64,000 nucleotides of DNA from SURF-28 sp034521465 (GCA_034521465.1 JAXHMN010000010.1:644858-708857), one strand, 5' to 3'. Shown: positions 26,121-34,687, counted from the stretch's first letter. A program made the numbers and translations. The notes: a model not told the origin generated them from the sequence alone.

Positions 26121-26568
26121 ATCTTCCTCCCACATCGCCAACTTCGCCTGAACGATACCGAATTCGGGGTTGATTCGCAATCTTCTGTAACGCCCCTCGT
26201 TAAACCCGCGATGTCGACAAGAGCTTCGCCGCCTATCGCCCGGCGGTATGAATGAAAACCTGGCCATGAGACGAGTTGAAGGATTACCAGTATGTCGGAG
26301 CGGTCATCAAAATCCCGGCCTGGCGGCGGGTGGGCGTTCGGCATCGGCACGCTTTCGATGTCGCCACCGATCGAGACATGGAAGGCGTTGCCGGCCAGCG
26401 TGATGGCGAGCCACCACAGCGTGGTCACGGCCGCTTGCAATCCCTGTGTGTGACTGACAACATAGCAGGTGTTATCATAATGTGAATGCCTGATCCGACC
26501 GCCGTCGGAGGGCAGGTCAGACCATCGCGTTGTGGGCGCGAACGACCAGCAACCCCGGGACAGTTGCC
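26121..26568. other. Intergenic region before the Crp/Fnr regulator
   Basis: Open frames on both strands here lack family resemblance and ribosome binding sites. The stretch probably holds the promoters of the two divergent genes and perhaps a gene relic. Nothing further is recognised. Confidence 0.3.
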
Positions 26569-27288
26569 ATGCCAGCCTCTGATCAAACACAAACGGAAAA
26601 CCGCCTTCTCGACATGCTCCCGCAGGACGCGAAAGCGCGGATATTTCCTCACCTCAAGAAGATCGAGCTTCCGCTGGGGACCATGATCTATGAGGCCGGG
26701 GAACAGGTGAAATACGTCTATTTCCCGCTTGACTGCATCATCTCGCTGCTATACGTCATGGAAGACGGCGCCTCAGCCGAGATCTCGGTCGTCGGCTTCG
26801 AGGGCATCGTCGGTATCGCAGTATTCATGGGCGGGGCAAGCACGCCGAGTCGTGCGATTGTCCAGAGCGGCGGATCGGCATGGCAGTTGCCGTCGACCGA
26901 ACTCAAGAACGAGTTCAGCCACCATGCGGAAATGCGCATGCTGATGCTTCGCTATACCCAGTCGCTGATCACGCAGATGGCGCAAACGGCCGCGTGCAAT
27001 CGGCATCATTCGATTGACCAGCAGCTTTGCCGCTGGCTGCTGCTGTCCATGGATCGCCTGCCGTCCCGCGAACTGACCATGACGCAGGAACTGATTGCCA
27101 ACATGCTGGGCGTTCGTCGTGAAGGCGTGACCCACGCGGCCGGGAAACTGCAAAACGCCGGCATCATTCGCTACCAGCGCGGCCACATCACGGTGCTGGA
27201 TCGCCCCGCACTTGAAGAACGTTGCTGCGAGTGCTACGAGGTGGTCAAGCGCGAAACCGATCGTCTTCAGGCATATTCCATCTTTTAG
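26569..27288 (+). CDS. Crp/Fnr family transcriptional regulator
   Basis: The 239-residue protein has an N-terminal cyclic-nucleotide-binding-like domain (PLGTMIYEAGEQVKYVYFP, EISVVGFEGIVGIAVFMGG) and a C-terminal winged helix (LTMTQELIANMLGVRREGVTHAAGKL). No Fnr-type N-terminal cysteine cluster is present. The subgroup is common in environmental Proteobacteria, with unknown ligands. The ATG at 26569 is chosen because the N-terminus then aligns with relatives; a GTG at 26530 is in frame. It may control the stress and envelope genes that follow. Confidence 0.88.
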   Translation: MPASDQTQTENRLLDMLPQDAKARIFPHLKKIELPLGTMIYEAGEQVKYVYFPLDCIISLLYVMEDGASAEISVVGFEGIVGIAVFMGGASTPSRAIVQSGGSAWQLPSTELKNEFSHHAEMRMLMLRYTQSLITQMAQTAACNRHHSIDQQLCRWLLLSMDRLPSRELTMTQELIANMLGVRREGVTHAAGKLQNAGIIRYQRGHITVLDRPALEERCCECYEVVKRETDRLQAYSIF

Positions 27289-27367
27289 CAGGTAATCAAG
27301 CCACGCGGTTTGCCCGTATGCCCGGCTTACTAATACAAGCTGAATGAGGCAATAGCCTCCGATTGTA

Positions 27368-27550
27368 TTAGGATTTAGAGGTTCCCTGAGTTTTTTTCTG
27401 GATATTTCCCGCGCGAACCTGCGTCTTTCCCGCAACCCTTGTTGCCTTGCCCTTGAATTTCAGGGTTTTGTTCCCGGTTACTCGCCCGAACATTTCCTTC
27501 GCTTTACCCTTGGCCTGCTTCATGCGGCCTTTAACCTGGTTCTTGTTCAT
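27368..27550 (-). CDS. CsbD family stress protein
   Basis: The 60-residue, strongly basic protein has the CsbD pattern: MNKNQVKGRMKQAKGKAKEM, then GNKTLKFKGKATRVAGKTQ. CsbD-like proteins are small and induced by general stress; their mechanism is not known. The gene stands between the Crp/Fnr regulator and the envelope-stress genes, on the opposite strand. Confidence 0.88.
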   Translation of the reverse strand: MNKNQVKGRMKQAKGKAKEMFGRVTGNKTLKFKGKATRVAGKTQVRAGNIQKKTQGTSKS

Positions 27551-27911
27551 GGCTTCTTTACCTTTTACGCCGGAAGCAAACCCAATTCTTATTATCTCTT
27601 GTAACCGCCCTCAGGTTCGGTTCGATATCGCACGCATCCAGTGACCAAGTGGCCATTGGTGGTTGCTCAAGGTCGCCCAACGGTGTTCGCTGTCAAACAG
27701 ACGCGCGATCCGTTTAGCGTCATACTCGATTTGTTGACGCCAAATAACGAGCAGGCAATACATCGCAATCTGCAAATCACGCTCCTTGCTTGAACATTCA
27801 ACACAACTACAACTTTGCATCTAGCGAGCAGGTTTCTGTTCGCCGGATATCGCCGGACAGGCCGCGCACGACGATGCGGTTCCGGAATTCATGCCAGTAA
27901 AGGAAATTATG
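27551..27911. other. Intergenic region, promoter of the LPATA protein
   Basis: A 69-codon frame on the minus strand (27611-27820) has no family match and is not called. The region probably carries promoters for csbD and for the gene at 27912. Confidence 0.3.
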
Positions 27912-28598
27912 ATGAACACGTTTATGAACCACAAGAAATCACCCGGGCAATTACCAGTCGCGGCGCTGTTGATCGCCGGATTGATCGGGTCTTCAACGCT
28001 TGCAGCCCAGGATGGACTGGATCGCAGAGACCTGCCGCGACCGTCGGAAGACCGGGCCAGTTGCCAGAACGTGGACTGGAATGAAGATCTGATGACCCGC
28101 TACCCCTGGGTGATGGACTCATGCCGTGAGGTCATCATGGCCAATGGAGAGAAATGGGCCCGCTTCGAGGCCGAGTTCGAGGGCATGAATCGCGATGGAA
28201 CATTCGATTTCGACTTTCTGAACCGCCGCGGCCGGTCGCTGGAGGTGGTTTCGCTGAGACCGGGAGCCGATCAGACCGTGTTGCTGGACAATCGTGAATA
28301 CGCGTTCTCTGAACTTCTCGATAACCAGAAGCTCAACTTCTACGTCCCGGAAGGCACTTACGGGTTTGCGGTTGAACCTGGCGCTGCGCCTGCCGAGATG
28401 GTCGAAGTTGTCGAACCCCGCACGCCTGCCGCAGAACCTGTGCGCCTGGCAAAGGCCGAGCCGCGTCCGGCTCGCAGGGCGACCACTCTTCCGGCAACCG
28501 CGGGCCCGCTGCCGCTGTTTGCGCTGGGCGGCGTGCTTGCAATGCTGGGCGGTCTCGGCATGACGATGCGTCGTCGCAGCACGGGTTCGAAAGACTGA
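27912..28598 (+). CDS. Secreted protein with LPATA/LPxTG-like C-terminal sorting tail
   Basis: The 228-residue protein starts at the second ATG after AAGGA (27900-27904) and has a signal peptide ending LAAQ. The N-terminal part contains two cysteines (SCQNVDW, DSCREV). The C-terminus is LPATAGPLPLFALGGVLAML, then more hydrophobic residues and RRRS. This motif-helix-Arg layout is that of sortase-type or related sorting tails. The middle (FDFDFLNRRGRSLEVVSLRPGADQ) is not recognised. No sortase is encoded in the window. A terminator follows at 28613. Confidence 0.75.
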   Translation: MNTFMNHKKSPGQLPVAALLIAGLIGSSTLAAQDGLDRRDLPRPSEDRASCQNVDWNEDLMTRYPWVMDSCREVIMANGEKWARFEAEFEGMNRDGTFDFDFLNRRGRSLEVVSLRPGADQTVLLDNREYAFSELLDNQKLNFYVPEGTYGFAVEPGAAPAEMVEVVEPRTPAAEPVRLAKAEPRPARRATTLPATAGPLPLFALGGVLAMLGGLGMTMRRRSTGSKD

Positions 28599-28612
28599 CA
28601 ACGGAACAGAGT

Positions 28613-28643
28613 CCGGGCGATCGAAGGGCGATCGCCCGGTTTT
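28613..28643 (+). terminator. Intrinsic terminator after the LPATA gene
   Basis: The stem CCGGGCGATC (28613-28622) and GATCGCCCGG (28630-28639), with a 7-nt loop, is followed by TTTT. It lies 15 bp after the stop. Confidence 0.85.
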
Positions 28644-28734
28644 ACCAATACATTCGCCTGGCAAGTGTGAGACCGGCCCGGGTGGCCCGGGTTGATCGAG
28701 GCCGCTTCAAGCCAGCAAAAAGCGAGATACGAAA

Positions 28735-29105
28735 ATGATGACCTATACAATGAATGGCCATCAGCACCCGACAGAGCAAGTCCAACCCGAGATCCTCGCC
28801 GGAATGCTTGGAAATCTGGCCGCACAATTCACGCGGGCTCAAAGTCGGCTGCGTGCAAGGCCGGAGCAGTTCAGTTGCCTCGATAGCCCGGAACCCCGGA
28901 TTCAGCTCCAGGAACGCGTTGAAGCAGATCGAAGTCGCTACTGCAAAAGAACTCGCAACTTCTGGAGACCGTGTATCTGCTCGGCCAGGCGCTGGCTGAT
29001 GCCCATGCGCTGATCCACAAGGATGCATCGATCTGCCAGTCGGATCTGGACAAGCTGCAGTTATCGTGTGACTTTACGGAACAACTAGCGCAGCTGATCC
29101 AATAG
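28735..29105 (+). pseudogene. Small helical protein gene, frame broken
   Basis: The first part (MMTYTMNGHQHPTEQVQPEI...RIQLQERVEA) and the last part (LLETVYLLGQALADAHALIH...LDKLQLSCDFTEQLAQLIQ, stop at 29105) are in different frames and read as one helical protein of about 120 residues if one base is restored near 28935-28960. The function is not recognised. It lies just before the DUF3185 gene. Confidence 0.55.
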
Positions 29106-29117
29106 AAGGAAACTTAA

Positions 29118-29333
29118 ATGGCGAGTAATAAAATTCTGGGGTTTGTGTTGCTGGTTGTGGGTTTGATCCTGCTTTTCTTCGCATATCAGTCATCCCAAAG
29201 CCTGGGCGATCAAGTATCGGAGGCGGTTACCGGTCGCTTCACTGATTCCACCACGTGGTTCCTGATCCTTGGCGCGGCCTCTGCGGTGGCCGGCGCTGGA
29301 TTGCTGCTGTTCGGTAAATCCGGACGCAGCTAA
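29118..29333 (+). CDS. DUF3185 family small membrane protein
   Basis: The 71-residue protein has two hydrophobic helices around the family signature SQSLGDQVSEAVTGRFTDST. A purine-rich AGAAGGAAA sits just before the ATG. The family is found in Gammaproteobacteria near stress genes and has no known function. It lies 12 bp after the preceding broken gene. Confidence 0.9.
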   Translation: MASNKILGFVLLVVGLILLFFAYQSSQSLGDQVSEAVTGRFTDSTTWFLILGAASAVAGAGLLLFGKSGRS

Positions 29334-29578
29334 CGCAGGCGCTTGCGCTGTAATTTTCTGCAACTGAGGGGTTTATTGGTCGAAAGTAGGTGCGCCAACG
29401 AACCGACACCGATTCCCAATGAATGTAGATTGAGAGTGTTGAAGAATTTTTTCACCAGGAAAGGCACCACGAACGCCTTTCAGACCATCGCCATGATTTC
29501 TATTAATAATTGTTATCAATGAACTTTATGGTGCTCAGCGCCTGACGCTGAACGGTAGCACCTTTGCGGAGCAACAAA

Positions 29579-29980
29579 ATGCATAACTCGAACCTGTTCA
29601 ACTCCACCCGCCGCCTGTCTCTGGGCGCGGGCATGGCGTTACTGATGTTGTTGTCGGCCGGCTGTGCTGTCACCCTGCCGGCGCCGACGGCGTCTCTGGC
29701 GGCCGCGAAGCAGGCCATCACCAGCGCCGAGCGCTCGGACGCGCAGAAATATGCGAGTGCCGAACTCAACGACGCGCGGCAGCGGCTGCAAAGGGCAGAA
29801 AGTGCCGTACGCGGCGAGGACATGATCGAGGCCGAGCGACTTGCCGACGAAGCCAGAGTCGCTGCCGAGCTTGCATCCGCGACGACTGAAACATCCAAGG
29901 CACTGGAATCGAACCAGGAATTGAGCCGGGGCGTACAAGCCCTGGTCGACGAAATGGGCCGCACGGGAGGCCAGCAATGA
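29579..29980 (+). CDS. DUF4398 lipoprotein
   Basis: The 133-residue protein has a signal peptide with a lipobox (LLSAGC, Cys near residue 25) and an Ala/Glu-rich helical DUF4398 region (YASAELNDARQRLQRAESA, EAERLADEARVAAELA). It is probably anchored in the outer membrane, facing the periplasm. The stop overlaps the next start (ATGA), so it is coupled to the OmpA-like protein, which has the same helical motif. GGAG precedes the chosen ATG. Confidence 0.88.
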   Translation: MHNSNLFNSTRRLSLGAGMALLMLLSAGCAVTLPAPTASLAAAKQAITSAERSDAQKYASAELNDARQRLQRAESAVRGEDMIEAERLADEARVAAELASATTETSKALESNQELSRGVQALVDEMGRTGGQQ

Positions 29981-31107
29981 GCATCTTGACTGCTATACGA
30001 ACACGGTGCACGGGCCGTACTGTCGCGCTATTGGCCTCGCTGCTGTTTCTCGCCGCCTGCGCAACAACGCCATCCAGCCCGCCTGGGGCCGCCGATGCGC
30101 GCAGCAAGCTCAGCGCGCTGCAAGCCGATCCGAACCTGGCTGAACGGGTGCCTTTGGAGCTGCGCGAGGCCGAAGCCGCGGTTCGCATTGCCGAGCAACC
30201 ACTCGCTGAAGTCGAGTCCGGCCTTGGCGAGCATCGTGTCTACATGGCCGAGCGCAGGATCGACATTGCCAGGGCCAGGGCGACAGAACGCTATGCCATG
30301 GAGCAGCGCGCCGCGCTGGTCGAGGAGCGCGAACAGGTCAGGCTGATGGCACGTACCCGCGAGGCGGAACTCGCCCGTGCCGACGCCAGCCGCGCTCGAA
30401 GCGACGCCAATCTTGCGCGCAGCGATGCCGGCAGGGCGCGGGAAGCCGCATCGTCGGCGCGCTACGCCGAGGTGCAGGCCATGGCCGATGCCGACGCCGC
30501 GCGCCGAGATGCGAGTTCGGCAAGGCTTTCGGAGGCAGAGGCTTCGGCTGGCGCCGATGCGGCACGCCGGGACGCCGATGCGGCACGTACTTCGCAAGCG
30601 CAGGCTTCGGCCGATGCAGAAGCGGCGCGCCGGGATGCGGATCTGGCACGGCGTTCCGAAGCACGGGCCGTGGCCGGTGCTGACGCCCAGGCGGCCGACT
30701 TGCGGCGCCAGATCAACGCGCTGGAGGCCGAGGTTACCGACCGCGGCCTGGTGTTGACGCTTGGCGACCTGCTGTTCGCCACTGACCGGTCTGTTCTTGA
30801 AGCCGGTGCCGATCGACACCTGGACAGGCTGGTCGTCTTTCTCCAGCGCTATCCGGAGCGGCGCATCGAGATCGAGGGGCATACCGACAATGTCGGTGCC
30901 GGTGATTACAACCTCGGGTTGTCGAGGCGTCGAGCCGAATCCGTGCAGAACTATCTGACTCAGCGTGGAATCAATCCGGACCGGACCACGGCGATCGGCC
31001 TGGGCCAGGCGCGACCCATTGCCAGCAATCAGACTGCAGCGGGCCGGCAGCAGAATCGTCGGGTCGAGATCATCATCGAGAATCCGCCTGCTGTTACCAG
31101 CAGGTGA
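29977..31107 (+). CDS. OmpA-family protein with DUF4398 and long Ala-rich coiled region
   Basis: The 376-residue protein has a lipobox (LLFLAAC), a DUF4398-like segment (residues about 40-120) and an Ala/Arg/Asp-rich repeat region (about 125-235, e.g. ADADAARRDASSARLSEAEA) that likely forms a long helix. A C-terminal OmpA domain follows (IEGHTDNVGAGDYNLGLSRR, GQARPIASN, NRRVEI), which binds peptidoglycan. It probably spans the periplasm from outer membrane to cell wall. It overlaps the DUF4398 lipoprotein gene by 4 bp. Confidence 0.92.
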   Translation: MSILTAIRTRCTGRTVALLASLLFLAACATTPSSPPGAADARSKLSALQADPNLAERVPLELREAEAAVRIAEQPLAEVESGLGEHRVYMAERRIDIARARATERYAMEQRAALVEEREQVRLMARTREAELARADASRARSDANLARSDAGRAREAASSARYAEVQAMADADAARRDASSARLSEAEASAGADAARRDADAARTSQAQASADAEAARRDADLARRSEARAVAGADAQAADLRRQINALEAEVTDRGLVLTLGDLLFATDRSVLEAGADRHLDRLVVFLQRYPERRIEIEGHTDNVGAGDYNLGLSRRRAESVQNYLTQRGINPDRTTAIGLGQARPIASNQTAAGRQQNRRVEIIIENPPAVTSR

Positions 31108-31191
31108 CCATCCTGGCCAGTCAGCCGGGCGCAACACCTTCCCCCCTGGATGCGGGGGAGATTCTGAAAGGTCAACGAAAGCAAACCCGAA

Positions 31192-31896
31192 ATGATGGAA
31201 CGGTTCCCCAAACGACCGACAGCGGCCAGCGAAGTGGCGGTGTGGGAAAACGAGGGCGGTGGGGGCGCGGTCGACGCGCACGACGGGTCGTCGCACAACA
31301 AGCGTTCAAACGGGATCTCCGGATCGCTGGAGGTCAATGAGCTCGCCCGGGTCACGCTGGACGCGATTGCAGACGCAGTGATCAGCACCGACGCCGACGG
31401 CAATGTGGCCTACATGAATTCGACCGCTGTCGAAATGACGGGCTGGACGATGCAGCAAGCTGCCGGTCGGACGCTGGCCGAAGTATTCAAAGTCGTCGAT
31501 GCCCAAACGGGCAAAGCCGCGCGCGACCCGGGTCTGCACGCGGTTGCGGAGAATCACCCAGTGGAACTTGCGCACAACAGCGTCCTCGTCCGGCGTGATG
31601 GCTCCGAGATGGAGATCGAAGACAGCGCAGCGCCGATTCATGACCGGCACGGGCGCATGCTCGGCGCCGTGATCATTTTTCGCGACGTCAGATTCTCCCA
31701 CGCAATGGTCAACAGAATGCTTTACCTGGCTCGCCAGGATCCTCTGACAGGCAAGGCCAACCGGTTTGCGCTCGACGAGCAGTTCGATCTGGCACGGCGC
31801 ATGGCCAGGCGGCATGACTGGAAACTCGGTGTCCTGTTTATCGACATCGACCGATTCAAATTCATCAACGACCGGCTGGGGCACGACGCTGGACGG
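31192..31896 (+). CDS. PAS-GGDEF signalling protein, cut at the chimeric junction
   Basis: About 235 residues remain. A PAS domain (residues about 45-165: DAIADAVISTDADGNVAYMN, HDRHGRMLGAVIIFRDV) is followed by the start of a GGDEF domain (ARQDPLTGKANRFALDEQF, LFIDIDRFKFINDRLGHDAG). The text then ends in a stop a few bases later, before the GGDEF active-site motif. The family would continue for at least another 100 residues, so the gene is truncated by the switch to haloarchaeal DNA, not by a natural end. If intact it would be a c-di-GMP enzyme. Confidence 0.85.
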
Positions 31897-31897
31897 T
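31880..31897. other. Junction between bacterial and haloarchaeal DNA
   Basis: CTGGGGCACGACGCTGGA reads as the GGDEF-family LGHDAG on the plus strand. On the minus strand it continues the haloarchaeal gene (...TTLPSSVVP). Everything to the left is bacterial and everything to the right haloarchaeal. A short shared word of up to about 18 bp is the likely joining point. Confidence 0.85.
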
Positions 31898-32397
31898 AAT
31901 GTCGTTACGGTCGCATAGTGTGCGAACATCCCGTCGTAGGCCGCGTACTGTTCCTCCTCAGTCTCGTAGGTTCGATAGAACGCTCGCGTCCGATCCCGGT
32001 AGGTCGGCTGGTCGATGTAGCCCGCTTCCCACGCGTGCCCTCCCTGGGAGTGTTCGTACACTCCCACGATATGGTCCGCGTAGCTGACCAGCAGCTTGAA
32101 TTTCGACGTGAAGAACTCCGACACATCCAGAATATCGTCCATCAGGAACGCGTCGACGTCGTCATCGGAGTTCGAGGCTGCGGCATCGCTCGCGAGCTGG
32201 TCGCGAACGGCCTCCAATCGTGGGCGCTCCTCCTCACCGTAGGAACCGAGGACGAAGTAGGACGTAGTGTTGATGAACCGTCCGAGGTCCTCGTGCATCG
32301 CGGTCTGGATCGCCTCGACCCGTTCGGGTGTGAGCGTCTCCCCGGGCTGGTCACCCAATTTGTCGATGACTGCACGGGTAGCGTCGTCGTTGTTCAT
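31890..32397 (-). CDS. Haloarchaeal hypothetical protein, 3' end lost at the junction
   Basis: The gene starts at ATG 32397 (MNNDDATRAVIDKLGDQPGE), and about 170 residues are haloarchaeal before the frame runs into bacterial sequence. It is acidic and helical, with no recognised domain (YFVLGSYGEEERPRLEAVRD, DAFLMDDILDVSEFFTSKFK). It is divergent from the wHTH gene at 32531, and the AT-richer 130 bp between them likely hold both promoters. The text beyond 31880 belongs to the other genome and should not be included. Confidence 0.65.
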
Positions 32398-32530
32398 ACT
32401 GGGGCACCAGTCACCACCGCCACCTAACGGTACGGGAATACGACCGGAAGTGGAATACGCAGGCACTCTGACTACCACTTCGGATTTCACCGAAATGGTT
32501 ATTTGACCGGGACACAAACGTTCAGACACA

Positions 32531-32962
32531 ATGTCCCGGCCCGACGCCGCCTCGCTCACGCCAGCCGAGAACACGGCCGGCCTCGATCCGATCGCAGCGT
32601 TGAGTGTCCTCGACGACACGACCCGCGCGAATATCATCGGGACGATCGTCGGTCATCCGAAAGGCGCTCCCTCGAAGAAGGAACTCGAATACTACAACCC
32701 GAGCGTCGCAGCGTCGACGCTCACCGACCACCTCATCCGGCTGGAGGAGGTGGGACTGATCGAGGTCATCGAACGGGATCGTGAGGGGCTCGAACGGGGC
32801 CAGCCATACCGGTTCTTTCAGCTCACCGACGCCGCCCGCGAGCTGTTCGACCGGAACAACCTCTTCGAGCCCGACGCATACCGAGAGCTGTTCGCCGAAG
32901 TCGAGAAAACAGACGAGATCGAGGCCGCCGAAGCCGTTGACCGTCCATACGAACAAAACTGA
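32531..32962 (+). CDS. Haloarchaeal winged-helix (ArsR-like) regulator
   Basis: The 143-residue acidic protein has an ArsR-type winged helix: LSVLDDTTRANIIGTIVGHP, the recognition region ASTLTDHLIRLEEVGLIEV and a wing (GQPYRFFQLTDAARELF). It is a plasmid-type regulator common near replication and partition genes. It is divergent from the truncated gene at 31890-32397 and lies before parA. Confidence 0.85.
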   Translation: MSRPDAASLTPAENTAGLDPIAALSVLDDTTRANIIGTIVGHPKGAPSKKELEYYNPSVAASTLTDHLIRLEEVGLIEVIERDREGLERGQPYRFFQLTDAARELFDRNNLFEPDAYRELFAEVEKTDEIEAAEAVDRPYEQN

Positions 32963-33138
32963 AACCCACTTCAAGCCGTACGTAGAGCCGGAGGGGAAGC
33001 TCGGTATTCGGAAGGTTCCGGAGATGTAACCACCACTAAGCTCACAATAGAATCAACCTCTGTTCTGTGCTTTTGATCTGGGTACCTTACTCAGCTACAC
33101 CCATGTCTGACATAGTATTATAACGATCGCGTTACTCT

Positions 33139-33170
33139 CGTTTCACTAGATGACTGAAACGGCTGAAACG
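33139..33170. repeat. TGAAACG repeats at the parA start
   Basis: CGTTTCA at 33139-33145 faces TGAAACG at 33155-33161, followed by another TGAAACG at 33164-33170. The same heptamer recurs at least five times inside the partner gene (34093, 34129, 34138, 34189, 34225). Confidence 0.65.
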
Positions 33171-33198
33171 ATCGAAAACGCCACCAGCGATCGTCGCA

Positions 33199-33984
33199 AT
33201 GCTTAACCAGAAAGGAGGGGTTGGGAAAACGACGCTCACAATCCACGTCGCCGGCGCACTCGCCGACCGCGGGCTTGACGTCCTCGTGGTCGACCTTGCC
33301 CCGGAAGGAGCACTCACGTCGATCCTCGGCTACGACGAGGCGTACAGCGACCTTGACCGGGAGGTGTCGCTCCACGAGCTGCTGCTCGATCCTAGCCGCG
33401 CAGACGACGTCGACGACATCATCATCACTGGCAAGGAGTTTGATCTCCTCCCCGCAAACGAGCGGATGGTTGACCGTACTGGCGGTGAACTCAATGGTGA
33501 ACCCCGCGCTCGAGAACGGCTGAAGATGGTTCTCGACGAGCTTGCAACCGGGTATGATGTCGTTCTCGTCGACAACATGCCGAGCATCAACGTGCTCACG
33601 GACAACGCGTTAGTTGCCAGCGATGGTGTGTTGATTCCTGCCTACGCAGAGGCCCTCTCTGTCCAGGGCCTTGATCGACTCCAGAAACAGATCGACAGTG
33701 TTCGAGAGTACTTCGGGATGGTACGAATTCTCGGTATCATCGCGAACCGCGTCGAGCACAACAAACAGGCCGACGCCATGCTCGAGCAGTTGCATTCCGA
33801 GTTTGAAGACGGACTCGAGATTCCGGTATTCGACGTGTACAAGCGAGTCGACCTTCAGCGTGCGATCGCTGCTCAGGAGCGCTCCATCTTTGCGGCCGAT
33901 GAACTCGACAGTGACATGGCCGAGGTACTCGCGGATGTCGCAGCACTCGTCGAGACAGAACTCGTGAGGGAAGCCAATGAGTGA
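33199..33984 (+). CDS. parA: ParA-family partition ATPase (N-terminus probably frameshifted)
   Basis: The 261-residue ATPase has the deviant Walker A (LNQKGGVGKTT), Walker A' (VVDLAPEGALTSILG) and Walker B (YDVVLVDNMPS), as in ParA/Soj partition proteins that bind DNA and move plasmids at cell division. The usual haloarchaeal start would be ATG 33150 (MTETAETIE), and it reaches this frame if one A is removed from the AAAA run at 33174-33177, giving TPPAIVAMLNQKGG. As written, ATG 33199 is the only usable start. It overlaps the next gene by 8 bp. Confidence 0.88.
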   Translation: MLNQKGGVGKTTLTIHVAGALADRGLDVLVVDLAPEGALTSILGYDEAYSDLDREVSLHELLLDPSRADDVDDIIITGKEFDLLPANERMVDRTGGELNGEPRARERLKMVLDELATGYDVVLVDNMPSINVLTDNALVASDGVLIPAYAEALSVQGLDRLQKQIDSVREYFGMVRILGIIANRVEHNKQADAMLEQLHSEFEDGLEIPVFDVYKRVDLQRAIAAQERSIFAADELDSDMAEVLADVAALVETELVREANE

Positions 33985-34489
33985 CGACAACGACGACGCC
34001 AGCGAGGAGCTGGGAAAGACCGGCGAGAAGATGGGTGGTATCGCCGACCGTTTCGGTGCGACGACTGAGGCGACCGAAACAACCGGCACGACTGAAACGG
34101 ACGAAACGACTGACACAACAGAAACGGCTGAAACGACTGAAACGATCGACACGACTGAGGAGAACTCTCCGCGATCCTCTGAAATGACTGAAACGACTGA
34201 TGCGGCATCAACGACCGAAACGGGTGAAACGATCGAAACGCCGGAAACAACTGACACGCTTGGGCCGGGCGATGAGGGATTCGTGCTGCGCGAAGATTGG
34301 AATGGACGGACGATTTACCTCCCTGACGACGTCGTCGACGACCTCGATATCCGGTACTCGGAGGTCAACGTTGAATGGCAGCGTGAGCATGGCGAGCAGC
34401 TGCCGAAGAACGAACGATTCTACCCAGCGCTGGTCCGGGCGGCGATAAACGAGACGTCCCTCGAGGAAGAGCTCGGTCTTATCGATTAG
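33977..34489 (+). CDS. ParA partner with Thr/Glu repeat linker
   Basis: The 170-residue acidic protein overlaps parA by 8 bp. Residues about 28-93 are a low-complexity Thr/Glu tract (TTETAETTETIDTT and similar). The C-terminal part (LREDWNGRTIYLPDDVVDDL...ERFYPALVRAAINETSLEEEL) is compact and conserved-looking, and could be the DNA- or ParA-binding domain. The position and coupling suggest the second component of the partition system. The DNA of the linker carries repeated TGAAACG words, which may be binding sites as well as code. Confidence 0.65.
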   Translation: MSDDNDDASEELGKTGEKMGGIADRFGATTEATETTGTTETDETTDTTETAETTETIDTTEENSPRSSEMTETTDAASTTETGETIETPETTDTLGPGDEGFVLREDWNGRTIYLPDDVVDDLDIRYSEVNVEWQREHGEQLPKNERFYPALVRAAINETSLEEELGLID

Positions 34490-34687
34490 GTGCCGGAAAT
34501 ACGCTTCGTTCATTTTTATTTCCCGATTGGTGAGGTGAGCAGTCCAGAGGAAAGCACCGCACGAGAGAACTCATAGAGCCGTCTCGACTTTTCAATGAAC
34601 TGCCGCTCACGTCCTAGTGTGGATACACAGCTGTCGGCGTCAGGTCACAGACGACCAGCCACGCGAGCGGCCATCCACACCAACTTA

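Noticed and set aside
1..31890. Bacterial block as horizontally acquired DNA in a haloarchaeal plasmid.
   Set aside because: The block holds ordinary chromosomal housekeeping genes (rppH, speE, hrpB, bfd) with no archaeal adaptation and no mobile border, so a wrong join is simpler.
31306..32637. A 443-codon open frame on the minus strand spanning the junction.
   Set aside because: Its haloarchaeal part is a real gene starting at 32397, but everything beyond about 31,890 is antisense to the bacterial PAS-GGDEF gene. It is a product of the joint.
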